From: Desulfovibrionaceae bacterium
GTDB taxonomy: Bacteria > Desulfobacterota > Desulfovibrionia > Desulfovibrionales > Desulfovibrionaceae
Assembly: GCA_030539415.1 (NCBI GenBank)
Contig: JAUNSE010000135.1
Location: forward strand, 1-5,873
DNA: 5,873 bases
Direction: 5' to 3'
The notes below the pieces were generated by a model. The model saw only the letters and a program-made list of their open reading frames with translations, ran no database searches and was not told the origin of the DNA. Both the position numbers and the translations under genes were made by a program. Shown piece by piece: positions 5,861 to 5,873 of this stretch (positions within the stretch are counted from its first letter, which is position 1; each line of letters opens with the position of its first letter).

Positions 5861-5873
5861 GGACGACGCGTCC
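5861..5873 (+). terminator. Possible terminator hairpin cut by the window edge
   Basis: GGACG-ACG-CGTCC forms a perfect 5-bp stem with a 3-base loop, starting 6 bases after the last stop codon. The preceding GGGCC (5856-5860) could lengthen the stem if GGCCC follows outside the window. Any T-run would lie beyond the end, so this stays tentative. Confidence 0.3.

Overview
This is a GC-rich (about two thirds G+C by eye), densely coded bacterial segment with all five recognisable genes on the + strand. UvrB looks proteobacterial, most like Desulfovibrionaceae sulfate reducers as I remember that family. That placement is tentative because no rRNA or other firm marker is present. There are no tRNAs, rRNAs, CRISPR arrays, insertion sequences or long repeats.

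Region 1 (about 1-2827) is a tight three-gene run. It starts with a compact YgjP/WLM-type zinc metallopeptidase carrying an unusual N-terminal extension (14-856; the true start may lie left of the window). After 34 bases comes a Y-family translesion DNA polymerase of the UmuC/UvrX type (891-2396). This overlaps by ATGA with a YolD-domain protein (2393-2827), the usual partner of such polymerases in Firmicutes. All three proteins look like versions I associate with Clostridia and Bacilli, although their base composition matches the rest of the window. The run may be an old, ameliorated horizontal acquisition devoted to DNA damage tolerance.

Region 2 (2828-3024) is the only sizeable non-coding gap. 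It holds a short GNRA-loop hairpin just after the YolD gene, a relatively AT-rich stretch that could carry the uvrB promoter, a small dyad, and a strong Shine-Dalgarno sequence. I found no obvious SOS box.

Region 3 (3025-5854) is full-length uvrB, the helicase-like damage-verification subunit of nucleotide excision repair. A 14-codon mini-ORF, joined by ATGA overlaps at both ends, bridges it to a 256-residue protein that follows the glycerophosphodiester phosphodiesterase (GDPD) fold pattern. That protein has lost essentially every catalytic residue and is rich in cysteine. A partial hairpin at the right edge may be the start of a terminator.

Taken together, the window is a DNA-repair neighbourhood: putative peptidase, lesion-bypass polymerase, YolD partner and excision repair. 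The points most worth following up are the peptidase-polymerase-YolD arrangement, the degenerate clamp-binding motif of the polymerase, and the GDPD-like pseudoenzyme coupled to uvrB.
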